From contig JASJAR010000005.1 in NCBI GenBank assembly GCA_030066905.1, forward strand, positions 62,001-126,000: a stretch of DNA of 64,000 nucleotides. Reading direction: 5' to 3'. Positions 15,203 through 25,984 of the stretch are shown here, piece by piece. Under the pieces are notes generated by a model. That model was not told the DNA's origin. It saw only the letters and a list, made by a program, of their open reading frames with translations, and did no database searches. The DNA is from Paracoccaceae bacterium (GTDB lineage Bacteria; Pseudomonadota; Alphaproteobacteria; Rhodobacterales; Rhodobacteraceae). The position numbers and the translations under genes were made by a program. Each line of letters begins with the position of its first letter. Position 1 is the first letter of the stretch.

Positions 15203-16561
15203 ATGAAGAAGTCTCTTTACGCAGGTGCGGCGATTGCCGCACTGACAGCCGGCGCGTCCCATGCGGGCGGCCATCTCACCTTCGCGCCCGGCGAAGGGCC
15301 GTTCGACTGGGAAGGCTATGAGGCCTGGGCGGCAAGCGCTCCGGATCTCTCCGGTCAGCAGGTCACCATTGCCGGCCCCTGGATCACGCCTGAAGACGAT
15401 TATTTCCGCAACGTCCTGGCCTATTTCGCCGATGTCACCGGGGCCGAGGTGATCTACACCGGCTCGGACAGCTTCGAGCAGCAAATCGTGATCGACGCCG
15501 AGGCCGGCTCGGCGCCGAACATTGCAGTGTTCCCGCAGCCGGGGCTTGCCGCCGACATGGCCGCCCGCGGTCTTCTGTCGCCGCTCCCCGAGAGCATGGG
15601 CCCCTGGGTCGCCGAGAATTATGGTGCGGGCGAAAGCTGGGTCGATCTCGGCACTTATGCCGACGAGAACGGCGAAGATCAGCTTTATGGCTTTTTCTAC
15701 AACGTTAACGTCAAGAGCCTAGTCTGGTACAATCCCGAGAACTTCGAGGATGCCGGCTACGAGGTGCCCGAGACGATGGAAGATCTGCGGGCACTCACCG
15801 AGCAGATCGTTGCTGACGGCGAGACGCCCTGGTGCATCGGTCTCGGCTCCGGCGCCGCGACCGGTTGGCCGGCGACGGACTGGGTCGAGGACATCATGCT
15901 CCGCACCCAGCCTGCCGAGGTCTATGACGCCTGGACCACCAACGAAATCCCATTCAACGACGAGCGCGTCGTGGCCGCGATCGAGGAATTCGGCTGGTTC
16001 GCAAGGGACGACGCGAAGGTCTCCGGCGGGGCGGACACCGTTGCCTCGACCGACTTCCGCGACAGTCCGAAGGGACTGTTCTCCTCGCCGCCGCAGTGCT
16101 ACATGCACCGCCAGGCCTCGTTCGTTCCGGCCTTCTTCCCCGAGGATGTCGAGTTCGGCGTCGACACCGACTTCTTCTATTTCCCGAGCTACGCCGACAA
16201 GGACCTCGGCAACCCGGTTCTCGGCGGCGGCACGCTGATGGCGATCACCGATCCGTCGGACGCCACCTCGGCGCTGATGGAGTTCTTCCAGCTTCCCATC
16301 AGTCACGAAGTGTTCATGGCGCAGTCCGGTTTCCTCACCCCGCATAAGGGCGTGAATCCCGAAGCCTACCTCACCGACGCGCTGCGCGGGCAGGGCGAAA
16401 TCCTCGTCAATGCGACGACGTTCCGCTTCGACGGCTCCGACCTGATGCCGGGCGGCGTGGGCGCGGGCTCGTTCTGGACCGGGATGGTGGATTACACCGG
16501 CGGCAAGGACGCCCAAACCGTGGCCGACGAGATCCAGGCCTCATGGGACGCGCTTAAGTAA
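15203..16561 (+). CDS. aglE: alpha-glucoside ABC transporter substrate-binding protein AglE
   Basis: Periplasmic binding protein for trehalose/sucrose/maltose-type alpha-glucosides, 452 aa. The ATG at 15203 follows GGGAGG and starts a signal peptide (residues 1-21, ending ASHA). The mature protein is a family-1 extracellular solute-binding protein with the family segment GQQVTIAGPWITPEDDYFRN and conserved Trp-rich sugar-contact regions (ATGWPATDWVEDI). Upstream in-frame codons back to 14981 overlap the operator and are not coding. First gene of aglEFGAK. Confidence 0.92.
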   Translation: MKKSLYAGAAIAALTAGASHAGGHLTFAPGEGPFDWEGYEAWAASAPDLSGQQVTIAGPWITPEDDYFRNVLAYFADVTGAEVIYTGSDSFEQQIVIDAEAGSAPNIAVFPQPGLAADMAARGLLSPLPESMGPWVAENYGAGESWVDLGTYADENGEDQLYGFFYNVNVKSLVWYNPENFEDAGYEVPETMEDLRALTEQIVADGETPWCIGLGSGAATGWPATDWVEDIMLRTQPAEVYDAWTTNEIPFNDERVVAAIEEFGWFARDDAKVSGGADTVASTDFRDSPKGLFSSPPQCYMHRQASFVPAFFPEDVEFGVDTDFFYFPSYADKDLGNPVLGGGTLMAITDPSDATSALMEFFQLPISHEVFMAQSGFLTPHKGVNPEAYLTDALRGQGEILVNATTFRFDGSDLMPGGVGAGSFWTGMVDYTGGKDAQTVADEIQASWDALK

Positions 16562-16572
16562 GCCCCAAAATC

Positions 16573-16597
16573 GGGGCCCGGCACGTCGCCGGGCCCC
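16573..16597 (+). terminator. intercistronic hairpin between aglE and aglF
   Basis: GGGGCCCGGC at 16573-16582 pairs perfectly with GCCGGGCCCC at 16588-16597 over a five-base loop. Only CTTT follows, so it is probably a leaky terminator or an mRNA 3'-end stabiliser. This would leave aglE transcript in excess over the membrane genes, as is common for binding-protein genes. Confidence 0.55.
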
Positions 16598-16638
16598 CTT
16601 TCCCCTGACTATCTGCCCTTAGGGCGGCGGAGGGTTTC

Positions 16639-17637
16639 ATGCATCCCGCGATTCAAGGTGTGATCACCATCGTGCTCGGTGTTGGCGGTTGTATCGGCTA
16701 CTTTTACTTCGCCAACCAGCTTCTCGACAAAGTAATCTTCCCGGCCAAGGGACCCAATACGGGGCGCAACATCAACCGGGCGAACCAGATCCGCCCCTGG
16801 CTGTTTCTCTTCCCCGCGATGTTCGCGCTTGGACTATATCTCGCCTATCCGGTGTTCGAGACCCTGCGTCTCTCCTTCACCGACCGGAGCCAGGGCGGCG
16901 CTTTCGTCGGCTTTGCCAATTACAGCCAGATGCTCGACGAGCCGAAGTTCTGGGAAGCCATCCGCAACAACATGCTCTGGCTTATCGTGGTGCCGGCGAT
17001 GTCGACCGCCTTCGGTCTTCTGGCGGCCCAGCTCACCGACCGTATTTCCTGGGGCAATATCGCCAAGTCGCTGATCTTCATGCCGATGGCGATTTCCTTC
17101 GTCGGCGCCGGGGTGATCTGGAAGCTCGTCTACGAGGCGCGGCCGGAGGATGTGTCGCAGATCGGCGTCCTCAACGCGGTGCTCGTCGGGCTCGGCGGCG
17201 AACCGCAGACCTGGCTCACGATCCCGCTCTGGAACAACTTTTTCCTCATGATCGTGCTCATCTGGATCCAGACCGGCTTTGCCATGGTGATCCTCTCGGC
17301 CGCGCTCCGGGGTATCCCCGAAGAAACCGTCGAAGCCGCGATCATCGACGGGGCGAACCCATTCCAGATCTTCTTCAAGATCAAGGTGCCGCAGATCATG
17401 CCAACCATCGTGGTGGTGTGGACCACGATAACTCTGACCGTGCTCAAGGTCTTCGATATCGTCTTCACAATGACAAACGGGCAGTGGGAGACGCAGGTTT
17501 TGGCCAACTACATGTACGATAAACTATTCCGCGCCAACGATTGGGGCGTCGGCTCCGCGGCGGCGATCGTGATCATGCTGCTCGTCAGCCCGATCCTGGC
17601 CTGGAATGTCTACAATGCCCGCAAGGAGATGCGGTGA
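16639..17637 (+). CDS. aglF: alpha-glucoside ABC transporter permease AglF
   Basis: Inner-membrane permease of 332 aa. A first hydrophobic helix (4-28), then transmembrane segments near 54-74, 115-135, 150-172, 200-222 and 290-312. The EAA motif is around residues 230-250 (EETVEAAIIDGANPFQIFFK), the docking site for AglK. The ATG at 16639 follows GGCGGAGGG. It pairs with AglG. Confidence 0.92.
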   Translation: MHPAIQGVITIVLGVGGCIGYFYFANQLLDKVIFPAKGPNTGRNINRANQIRPWLFLFPAMFALGLYLAYPVFETLRLSFTDRSQGGAFVGFANYSQMLDEPKFWEAIRNNMLWLIVVPAMSTAFGLLAAQLTDRISWGNIAKSLIFMPMAISFVGAGVIWKLVYEARPEDVSQIGVLNAVLVGLGGEPQTWLTIPLWNNFFLMIVLIWIQTGFAMVILSAALRGIPEETVEAAIIDGANPFQIFFKIKVPQIMPTIVVVWTTITLTVLKVFDIVFTMTNGQWETQVLANYMYDKLFRANDWGVGSAAAIVIMLLVSPILAWNVYNARKEMR

Positions 17638-17664
17638 TGGCCGGCGCTGAGGGGGGACGGCACC

Positions 17665-18816
17665 ATGGATAACATCGCAGGCAAGAAGCCGGGGCTGACC
17701 TGGGCGGTCCATATCTCGGTGTTTCTGCTCGTTGCGCTCTGGGTCTTCCCGACTCTGGGGCTCTTCGTCTCGTCGTTCCGCACCGGTGATCAGATCGCCT
17801 CGTCGGGCTGGTGGGCCGCGCTCTTCCCGTCAGAGATCAACGAGGTTTACCGGGCCGCGGACCCCGACGACAACCGGGTCCCGGATGGAGACCTGTTTGT
17901 GGTCTCGGGCAATATATTCGAGGGCGAAGGTGGCGGCGAGATCTCTGTTTGGGGGACGTCTTCAAGGGCTTTCGACGCCTTTCGCGCCGGCGAAACCTCC
18001 GATTTGGGCGACGGTGAGACCGTGACGCTCGAAGCCAACGGCGACTATGTCTGGCGCGGCACCGACGACCAGATTTCGGGCCGCGGCCAACGCATCTTCG
18101 CGACCGTGACGTCGCCGCCGGAGTTCACCCTGAAAAATTACGACACCGTCCTTTTCACAGAAGGCTCGGGCGGCGGCATGGCCAAGGCGTTCTTCAACAC
18201 GCTGACGGTAACGATTCCGGCGACGATCATCCCGATCCTGATCGCGGCCTTCGCCGCCTATGCGCTGGCGTGGATGGACTTTCCAGGTCGCGCGCTTCTG
18301 ATCGCGGCGGTGGTGGCTCTTCTGGTGGTCCCGCTGCAACTCGCCCTGATCCCGCTTCTGAAGCTCCATCTCGGGATCGGGATCGGCAAGGGTTACCTCG
18401 GGGTCTGGCTCGCCCATACCGGCTTCGGCCTGCCGCTGGCGATCTATCTCTTGCGGAACTACATGGTGGGACTTCCGAAGGACATTATCGAGAACGCCCG
18501 GGTCGACGGGGCGACGGATTTCCAGATCTTCGTGCGGATCATCCTGCCGCTCAGTTTTCCCGCGCTCGCCTCCTTCGCGATCTTCCAGTTCCTCTGGACG
18601 TGGAACGACCTTCTCGTCGCTCTGGTGTTCCTGATCGACGCGACGGGCGAGACGACGGTGATGACCAAGCAGATCGTCGAGATGCTCGGCACGCGGGGCG
18701 GTAACTGGGAGATTTTGGCCACCGCGGCCTTCGTGTCCATCGCCGTGCCGCTATCGGTGTTCTTCCTGATGCAGCGTTATCTCGTCCGCGGCCTTCTCGC
18801 CGGGTCGGTGAAGTAG
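17665..18816 (+). CDS. aglG: alpha-glucoside ABC transporter permease AglG
   Basis: Second permease of the transporter, 383 aa, about 100 residues longer than usual MalG-type permeases. The extra length is a hydrophilic, Gly/Asp-rich stretch between the first transmembrane helix (12-32) and the rest (about residues 45-150), predicted to face the periplasm. The five-helix core follows, with the EAA loop KDIIENARVDGATDFQIFV. The long insertion seems to be a feature of AglG proteins. It starts 27 bases after aglF. Confidence 0.9.
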   Translation: MDNIAGKKPGLTWAVHISVFLLVALWVFPTLGLFVSSFRTGDQIASSGWWAALFPSEINEVYRAADPDDNRVPDGDLFVVSGNIFEGEGGGEISVWGTSSRAFDAFRAGETSDLGDGETVTLEANGDYVWRGTDDQISGRGQRIFATVTSPPEFTLKNYDTVLFTEGSGGGMAKAFFNTLTVTIPATIIPILIAAFAAYALAWMDFPGRALLIAAVVALLVVPLQLALIPLLKLHLGIGIGKGYLGVWLAHTGFGLPLAIYLLRNYMVGLPKDIIENARVDGATDFQIFVRIILPLSFPALASFAIFQFLWTWNDLLVALVFLIDATGETTVMTKQIVEMLGTRGGNWEILATAAFVSIAVPLSVFFLMQRYLVRGLLAGSVK

Positions 18817-18829
18817 CGGAGCCGGTGCC

Positions 18830-20491
18830 GTGAGCTACGCCGATATCGACGTCCTGCCGAGTGCGGAACTCAACGTCGATCCCGACTGGTGGCGGGGCGC
18901 GGTGATCTATCAGATCTACCCGCGCTCCTACCAGGATTCGAACGGAGACGGGATCGGCGACCTCACCGGCATCATCCACCGTCTGCCGCATCTGGCCGCG
19001 CTTGGCGTAGATGCCGTCTGGATTTCCCCGTTCTTCCGCTCACCGATGAAGGATTTCGGTTACGACGTCTCGGACTACCGCGATGTCGACCCGATGTTCG
19101 GGAGCTTGGGGGACTTCGACGCGCTGGTGGATCAGGCCCACCGTCTCGGCATCCGGGTCATCATCGATCTGGTTATGTCGCACACTTCCGACCAGCACCC
19201 ATGGTTCAAGGAGAGCCGGTCGTCGCGCGACAACCCCAAGGCCGACTGGTACGTCTGGGCCGAGCCGAAGGCCGATGGCACGCCGCCCAACAACTGGCTG
19301 TCGATCTTCGGCGGCTCGGCCTGGGAGTGGGACGGCCAGCGCATGCAATACTACATGCACAACTTCCTCAACGAGCAGCCGGACCTGAACTTCCATTGCG
19401 AGGAGGTGCAGGCCGCCCTTCTGAACATCGTGCGCTACTGGCTCGAACGCGGTGTCGATGGGTTTCGCCTCGACACGGTGAATTTCTACTTCTGCGACCG
19501 CGCGCTGCGCGACAACCCGCCGCTCGACCAATCGGCCCGCAACGACAAGACCGCGCCGTCGGTGAACCCGTACAACTTTCAGGACCATCTCTACGATAAG
19601 ACGCAGCCCGAGAACCTTGAATTCCTGAGGAAATTTCGCGCCGTCTGCGACGAGTTCGGGGCGATCACATCCGTCGGCGAGGTGGGCGAGAGCCAACGGG
19701 GCCCGGAGGTGCAGGCCGCCTATACGTCGGGCGGCGACAAGCTTCATATGTGCTACGACTTCGACCTTCTGTCGAATGTCTATCCCACTGGAACCGCCGT
19801 CGCCGAGGTCATGAAGAAGGCCATCGAGGCCAGTCCGGACGGCTGGGCCTGCTGGGCCTATTCGAACCATGACGTTACCCGCCATTCGACCCGTTGGTCG
19901 CTCTCCCCCGAGGCTCAGCGGTGCTATGCCGCCCTTCTGATGTCGCTGAGGGGCACGGTTTGTCTCTACCAGGGCGAGGAATTGGGGCTGACCGAGGCCT
20001 ATGTCGGCTACGAGGACCTCCAGGACCCCTACGGCAAGCGCTTCTGGCCGCGGTTCAAGGGGCGCGACGGCTGCCGCACGCCGATGCCGTGGAACCACGA
20101 GAAGGCCAATGGCGGGTTCTCCGACGCCAAGCCCTGGCTGCCGGTCGCCCTCGAACACATCGAGCACTCGGTCGATCTTCAGGACCGCGACCCGGCCTCG
20201 ACCCTCGCGTTCTACCGCGCGATGATATCCTTCCGCGCCGGCCACCGACCGCTCCTGAAGGGCGACTGGACGCTTCACAAAGCCGCCGAAGACTTCATCG
20301 CCTTCGTGCGTTCGGAGGGAGACGACTGCGTCTTCTGCGCCTTCAACCTGTCGCCCGGAGACCGCAAGGTCGGCCTACCGGACGGGAACTGGCGGCCCGA
20401 CCGGGCTGCACCCTTCGATTTGAGAGAGACAGCCGATGGGTTCGTTCTGCCGCCATGGCAGGCGGCGTTCGCGGTCGGCGAAAGACAATAG
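18830..20491 (+). CDS. aglA: family GH13 alpha-glucosidase AglA
   Basis: Cytoplasmic alpha-glucosidase of 553 aa that hydrolyses the imported sugar. WWRGAVIYQIYPRSYQDSNG opens the catalytic barrel. The nucleophile Asp is in GFRLDTVNF, the acid/base Glu in SVGEVGES, and the third acidic residue in YSNHDVTRH. The enzyme resembles trehalose/sucrose/oligo-1,6-glucosidases of the Agl clusters. GTG start at 18830, 13 bases after aglG. Confidence 0.92.
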   Translation: MSYADIDVLPSAELNVDPDWWRGAVIYQIYPRSYQDSNGDGIGDLTGIIHRLPHLAALGVDAVWISPFFRSPMKDFGYDVSDYRDVDPMFGSLGDFDALVDQAHRLGIRVIIDLVMSHTSDQHPWFKESRSSRDNPKADWYVWAEPKADGTPPNNWLSIFGGSAWEWDGQRMQYYMHNFLNEQPDLNFHCEEVQAALLNIVRYWLERGVDGFRLDTVNFYFCDRALRDNPPLDQSARNDKTAPSVNPYNFQDHLYDKTQPENLEFLRKFRAVCDEFGAITSVGEVGESQRGPEVQAAYTSGGDKLHMCYDFDLLSNVYPTGTAVAEVMKKAIEASPDGWACWAYSNHDVTRHSTRWSLSPEAQRCYAALLMSLRGTVCLYQGEELGLTEAYVGYEDLQDPYGKRFWPRFKGRDGCRTPMPWNHEKANGGFSDAKPWLPVALEHIEHSVDLQDRDPASTLAFYRAMISFRAGHRPLLKGDWTLHKAAEDFIAFVRSEGDDCVFCAFNLSPGDRKVGLPDGNWRPDRAAPFDLRETADGFVLPPWQAAFAVGERQ

Positions 20492-20509
20492 GGACCGGGG
20501 GAGGGACCA

Positions 20510-21628
20510 ATGGCTGAACTGAAACTGACGGACGTCGCCAAATCCTACGGCAGCGTCGACGTGCTCAAGCACATCGACCTCGATATCGACCAGGGTGAAC
20601 TCATTGTCTTCGTCGGCCCCTCCGGCTGCGGGAAATCGACCCTATTGCGGATGATTGCGGGACTCGAACGGATCACCGGCGGCACGCTCGAAATCGACGG
20701 TCAGGTCGTCAACGACATGCCGCCCTCGGAACGCGGGATCGCGATGGTGTTCCAGTCCTACGCGCTCTATCCGCATATGACCGTCTACGACAACATGGCG
20801 TTCTCCCTGCGGATCGCAAAGAAATCCGAGGCCGAGATCAAGGAAGCGGTAACGGCGGCGGCCGATAAGCTCCAGCTCGGCAGCCTGCTCGACCGGCTTC
20901 CGAAGGCCCTGTCCGGCGGCCAGCGGCAGCGGGTGGCGATTGGCCGGTCCATCGTCCGCGACCCGAAGGTTTACCTCTTCGACGAACCGCTCTCGAACCT
21001 CGATGCCGCCCTGCGTGTCGCCACGAGGCTCGAAATCGCGCAGTTGAAAGAACAGATGCCGGATTCGACGATGATCTACGTCACCCACGACCAGGTGGAG
21101 GCGATGACGCTCGCGACCCGTATCGTGGTCCTCGCCGGGGGTGGGGTGGCCCAGGTCGGCTCGCCGCTCGATCTCTACGAGAGGCCCGAGAACGAGTTCG
21201 TCGCCCAGTTTATCGGCTCGCCGAAGATGAACCTGCTCGCCGGCAAGATTACCGGGACCGGTGACCAGACGACTGTCGCGCTCGACGGCGGCGGAACGGC
21301 AGTGTCAAACGTCCCCTCCGGAGCGGACCTTGAGGGCGCGACGGTCCGCGTCGGGGTCCGGCCCGAGGACTTCGTGGCGGCGGATGGCGGGGATTACGTC
21401 TTCGAAGGGGATGTCGGGATCACCGAGGCGCTCGGCGAGGTCACGCTGCTCTACTTCGAACCACAAGGTCAGGACAATCCGGTGATCGGCAAGTTGCAGG
21501 GCATCCACAAGGACCTTCGCGGAAAGACCGTGCGCCTGACTGCGGACCCGTCGAAGGTCCATGTCTTCAAGGACGGCGTTTCTCTGCTGTTTCCCGAGGG
21601 CAAGAACGTCACCGTGGCACCGCACTGA
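20510..21628 (+). CDS. aglK: alpha-glucoside ABC transporter ATP-binding protein AglK
   Basis: Cytoplasmic MalK-type ATPase of 372 aa. Walker A GPSGCGKST, Q-loop FQSYALYPHM, signature LSGGQRQRVAIGR, Walker B YLFDEPLSNLD and switch His in VTHDQVEAM are all present. The C-terminal third is the OB-fold (MOI/TOBE) regulatory domain. It starts 18 bases after aglA behind GGGGGAGGG and is the last gene of the operon. Confidence 0.93.
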   Translation: MAELKLTDVAKSYGSVDVLKHIDLDIDQGELIVFVGPSGCGKSTLLRMIAGLERITGGTLEIDGQVVNDMPPSERGIAMVFQSYALYPHMTVYDNMAFSLRIAKKSEAEIKEAVTAAADKLQLGSLLDRLPKALSGGQRQRVAIGRSIVRDPKVYLFDEPLSNLDAALRVATRLEIAQLKEQMPDSTMIYVTHDQVEAMTLATRIVVLAGGGVAQVGSPLDLYERPENEFVAQFIGSPKMNLLAGKITGTGDQTTVALDGGGTAVSNVPSGADLEGATVRVGVRPEDFVAADGGDYVFEGDVGITEALGEVTLLYFEPQGQDNPVIGKLQGIHKDLRGKTVRLTADPSKVHVFKDGVSLLFPEGKNVTVAPH

Positions 21629-21657
21629 CCGGTGTGGAGGGCGACGCGCCGGCCAGG

Positions 21658-21676
21658 GCGGGTCTTCCCGCTTTCT
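21658..21676 (+). terminator. probable terminator of the agl operon
   Basis: GCGGG at 21658-21662 pairs with CCCGC at 21667-21671 around TCTT, followed by TTTCT. The stem is short, but the position 30 bases after aglK fits. Confidence 0.5.
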
Positions 21677-21976
21677 GATGGTCGTACCGGCCGGCGGACG
21701 GGGCGGGTCGATGGATGCCAACCCAGGACCGATGGCGCACTTCTTCGGATGGGGCGCCGGGCGAGGTCTGGCAATCAGCGCTGTGGCGGCCCCGCCGACG
21801 CGGCGCCAAGGTGGAAGATGGCCGCCCGGCGCCCTGCACGTTGGCGGCGCACGAGACGCCTTTCCACGCTAACCGGCCATAAACGAGTGGAAAACCGGTC
21901 TGACAGCCGATATGACCCCGCTTGAATGCCCCCCGGTCAAATCCGATGCATCGCGCATCGCCATGGGAGAAACAAG
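21677..21976 (+). other. non-coding stretch before the UDP-glucuronate decarboxylase gene
   Basis: No convincing gene is seen. The last 100 bases are less GC-rich and probably contain the promoter and leader of the next gene, but no clear -35/-10 pair can be assigned. Confidence 0.4.
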
Positions 21977-22948
21977 TTGGCGCGTCTTTACGATAGTCGA
22001 AAACGTATCCTTGTGACCGGTGGCGCCGGCTTTCTCGGGTCGCATCTCATCGACCGGCTGCTCGATCAGGGTCACGAAGTGATTTGCGCCGACAACCTTT
22101 TCACCGGCACGAAGCGCAATATCGACCATTTGCATGGGCACCGGAATTTCGAGTTCCTGCGCCACGACGTGACGTTCCCGCTCTATGTCGAGGTCGATGA
22201 AATCTACAATCTGGCCTGCCCGGCCTCGCCCATTCACTACCAGCACGACCCGGTGCAAACGACGAAGACATCCGTGCATGGTGCCATCAACATGCTGGGG
22301 CTCGCAAAGCGCCTCAATTGCCGGATCTTTCAGGCATCGACGAGCGAGGTCTACGGCGACCCCGCCGTCCATCCCCAGGTGGAGGATTATTGGGGGAACG
22401 TTAATCCCATCGGGCCGCGCGCCTGTTATGACGAGGGGAAACGCTGCGCGGAAACCCTGTTCTTCGATTATTGGCGGAAGTACAAACTCGACATCAAGGT
22501 CGTGCGGATCTTCAACACCTACGGGCCGCGTATGCATTACGGCGATGGGCGGGTCGTCTCGCAATTCATCGTTCAGGCGCTTCGGAACGAGCCGATCACC
22601 GTATTCGGCGACGGCGGCCAGACCCGGAGTTTCTGTTATGTGGGCGATCTCATCGACGGTTTCCTCAAGTTCATGGAAACCGATCCGTCCAGTCCCGGAC
22701 CGATCAACCTCGGCAATCCCATCGAAACCAGTGTCGAGCAACTGGCCGAAAAGACGATTGCGATGACCGGATCGCTTTCCAAACTCGTGCGGTTGCCGCT
22801 CCCGCAGGACGACCCAAAGCGGCGCCGGCCGGATATCTCGAAGGCGACGGAACTGATGGATTGGGAGCCGGCTGTCTCGCTTGACGAGGGGTTGGAGAAG
22901 ACCATTGCCTATTTCCGGAAGTTGCTTCCCGAACTCGAAAGCGTATGA
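21977..22948 (+). CDS. UDP-glucuronate decarboxylase (UDP-xylose synthase)
   Basis: Short-chain dehydrogenase-fold enzyme of 323 aa that converts UDP-glucuronate to UDP-xylose through a 4-keto intermediate. It has the NAD-binding [37 protein letters not shown], the catalytic YxxxK in [11 protein letters not shown] and [12 protein letters not shown], all typical of bacterial UXS. TTG at 21977 is chosen because GGGAGA lies just upstream and the domain begins eight residues later; an ATG at 21926 has no ribosome site. UDP-xylose would feed a glycan, perhaps through the glycosyltransferase downstream. Confidence 0.88.
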   Translation: MARLYDSRKRILVTGGAGFLGSHLIDRLLDQGHEVICADNLFTGTKRNIDHLHGHRNFEFLRHDVTFPLYVEVDEIYNLACPASPIHYQHDPVQTTKTSVHGAINMLGLAKRLNCRIFQASTSEVYGDPAVHPQVEDYWGNVNPIGPRACYDEGKRCAETLFFDYWRKYKLDIKVVRIFNTYGPRMHYGDGRVVSQFIVQALRNEPITVFGDGGQTRSFCYVGDLIDGFLKFMETDPSSPGPINLGNPIETSVEQLAEKTIAMTGSLSKLVRLPLPQDDPKRRRPDISKATELMDWEPAVSLDEGLEKTIAYFRKLLPELESV

Positions 22949-23117
22949 GGCGGGCCGCCGGGCGCGCCATCGACAATCCGTCCGCGATCCCGCCCTTTGT
23001 CCTCGGACGATGGCGAAACTCGAGGCGCCCCCCCGCGCCACCTCGCCCCCAGCCCCGGCGCTTGCCATCGCACCGCGGGCATGAGACGCAGGCCGGGATC
23101 AGATCGTTCGAGGCGAC

Positions 23118-24125
23118 ATGAAAGTCCATTTCCGTTTTGCGCCGCTTTCGGTACGGGAGTCCGAACGAGGCCATGTCGCTACCCTGGAGGACGATGTTCG
23201 GTCCGGGCTGGCCACTCCGTTCGAACTGGCCGATACGCCGGAGGCGGCAGACCTCATCGTCTACTACGAAACCGTCGACCCGAAATCGCGCCATGACGTG
23301 GCGAAACTCCTCGCCGACCCGGTCTTGCAGCGGTTCTCGGAGAAATGCGTCTGCATCAATTATGAGGACACGCCGCCGGGCTTCCTGCCGGGTATCTACG
23401 CCTCGCTCCCCCACCAACGCTTCGACCCCGCCCGGCACCGGGCCTGGGGTTACCTCATCGGCAACCCGCTTCTGCTCGACTATTTCGAGGAGAACCGGCA
23501 GCGCAGCCCGTCGCTGTTGTTTTCCTTCCGAGGGGCGCTGTCGCACCCGATCCGCAAACATGTCCTTCAGCTAAAAACGAGCGCGCCCCACAGCATCGTC
23601 CATATGAACCGGTGGTACAACCACACCGAGAACGAGCAACAGATTTACGCCGATGAGATACTCGACAGCCAGTTCGTGCTCTGCCCGCGCGGGATTGGCA
23701 CCTGTTCGCACCGGCTGATGGAGACTATGGCCGCCGGTCGCTGCGCGGTGATCATCTCCGACGATTGGGTTTCGCCGGCGCCGATGGCCTGGGAAGAATT
23801 CTCGATCCGGGTCGCGGAAAAGGACATCCCCCGCATTCCCGAAATCCTCGCCGCCCGGCGCGATCGCGCGGCGGATTTGGGTCGCGCGGCCCGAAGGGTG
23901 TGGGAGCAATACTTCTCGCCAGAGACCCGGACCCAGACGGCACTCTCGGAGCTCCGGGACCTTGTTGAGCAGAGCCAGGCACCGCGCGGCATCGACGATT
24001 ACCGCGCACTCTGGACCTCGCGCGCCTTCCATGACGCCAACGGTTGGACGTTGCTGAAGCGCGGCCGCCGTGCGGCGAAGGACGGGCTGCGGAAGCTCAA
24101 AAAAAGCATTAGGGGTAGGCGGTGA
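23118..24125 (+). CDS. exostosin-family (GT47-like) glycosyltransferase
   Basis: A 335-aa protein with the exostosin-domain signature in the second half: SQFVLCPRGIGTCSHRLMET, then AGRCAVIISDDWVSPAPMAW. This is the nucleotide-sugar-binding half of GT47-type enzymes. No transmembrane helix is seen, so it would act in the cytoplasm or at the membrane face. The C-terminal 20 residues are strongly basic. With the UDP-xylose synthase upstream (169-base gap) it may transfer xylose or glucuronate to a surface glycan; the acceptor is unknown. Confidence 0.75.
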   Translation: MKVHFRFAPLSVRESERGHVATLEDDVRSGLATPFELADTPEAADLIVYYETVDPKSRHDVAKLLADPVLQRFSEKCVCINYEDTPPGFLPGIYASLPHQRFDPARHRAWGYLIGNPLLLDYFEENRQRSPSLLFSFRGALSHPIRKHVLQLKTSAPHSIVHMNRWYNHTENEQQIYADEILDSQFVLCPRGIGTCSHRLMETMAAGRCAVIISDDWVSPAPMAWEEFSIRVAEKDIPRIPEILAARRDRAADLGRAARRVWEQYFSPETRTQTALSELRDLVEQSQAPRGIDDYRALWTSRAFHDANGWTLLKRGRRAAKDGLRKLKKSIRGRR

Positions 24126-25978
<1,853 letters not shown>

Positions 25979-25984
25979 GGCGCG

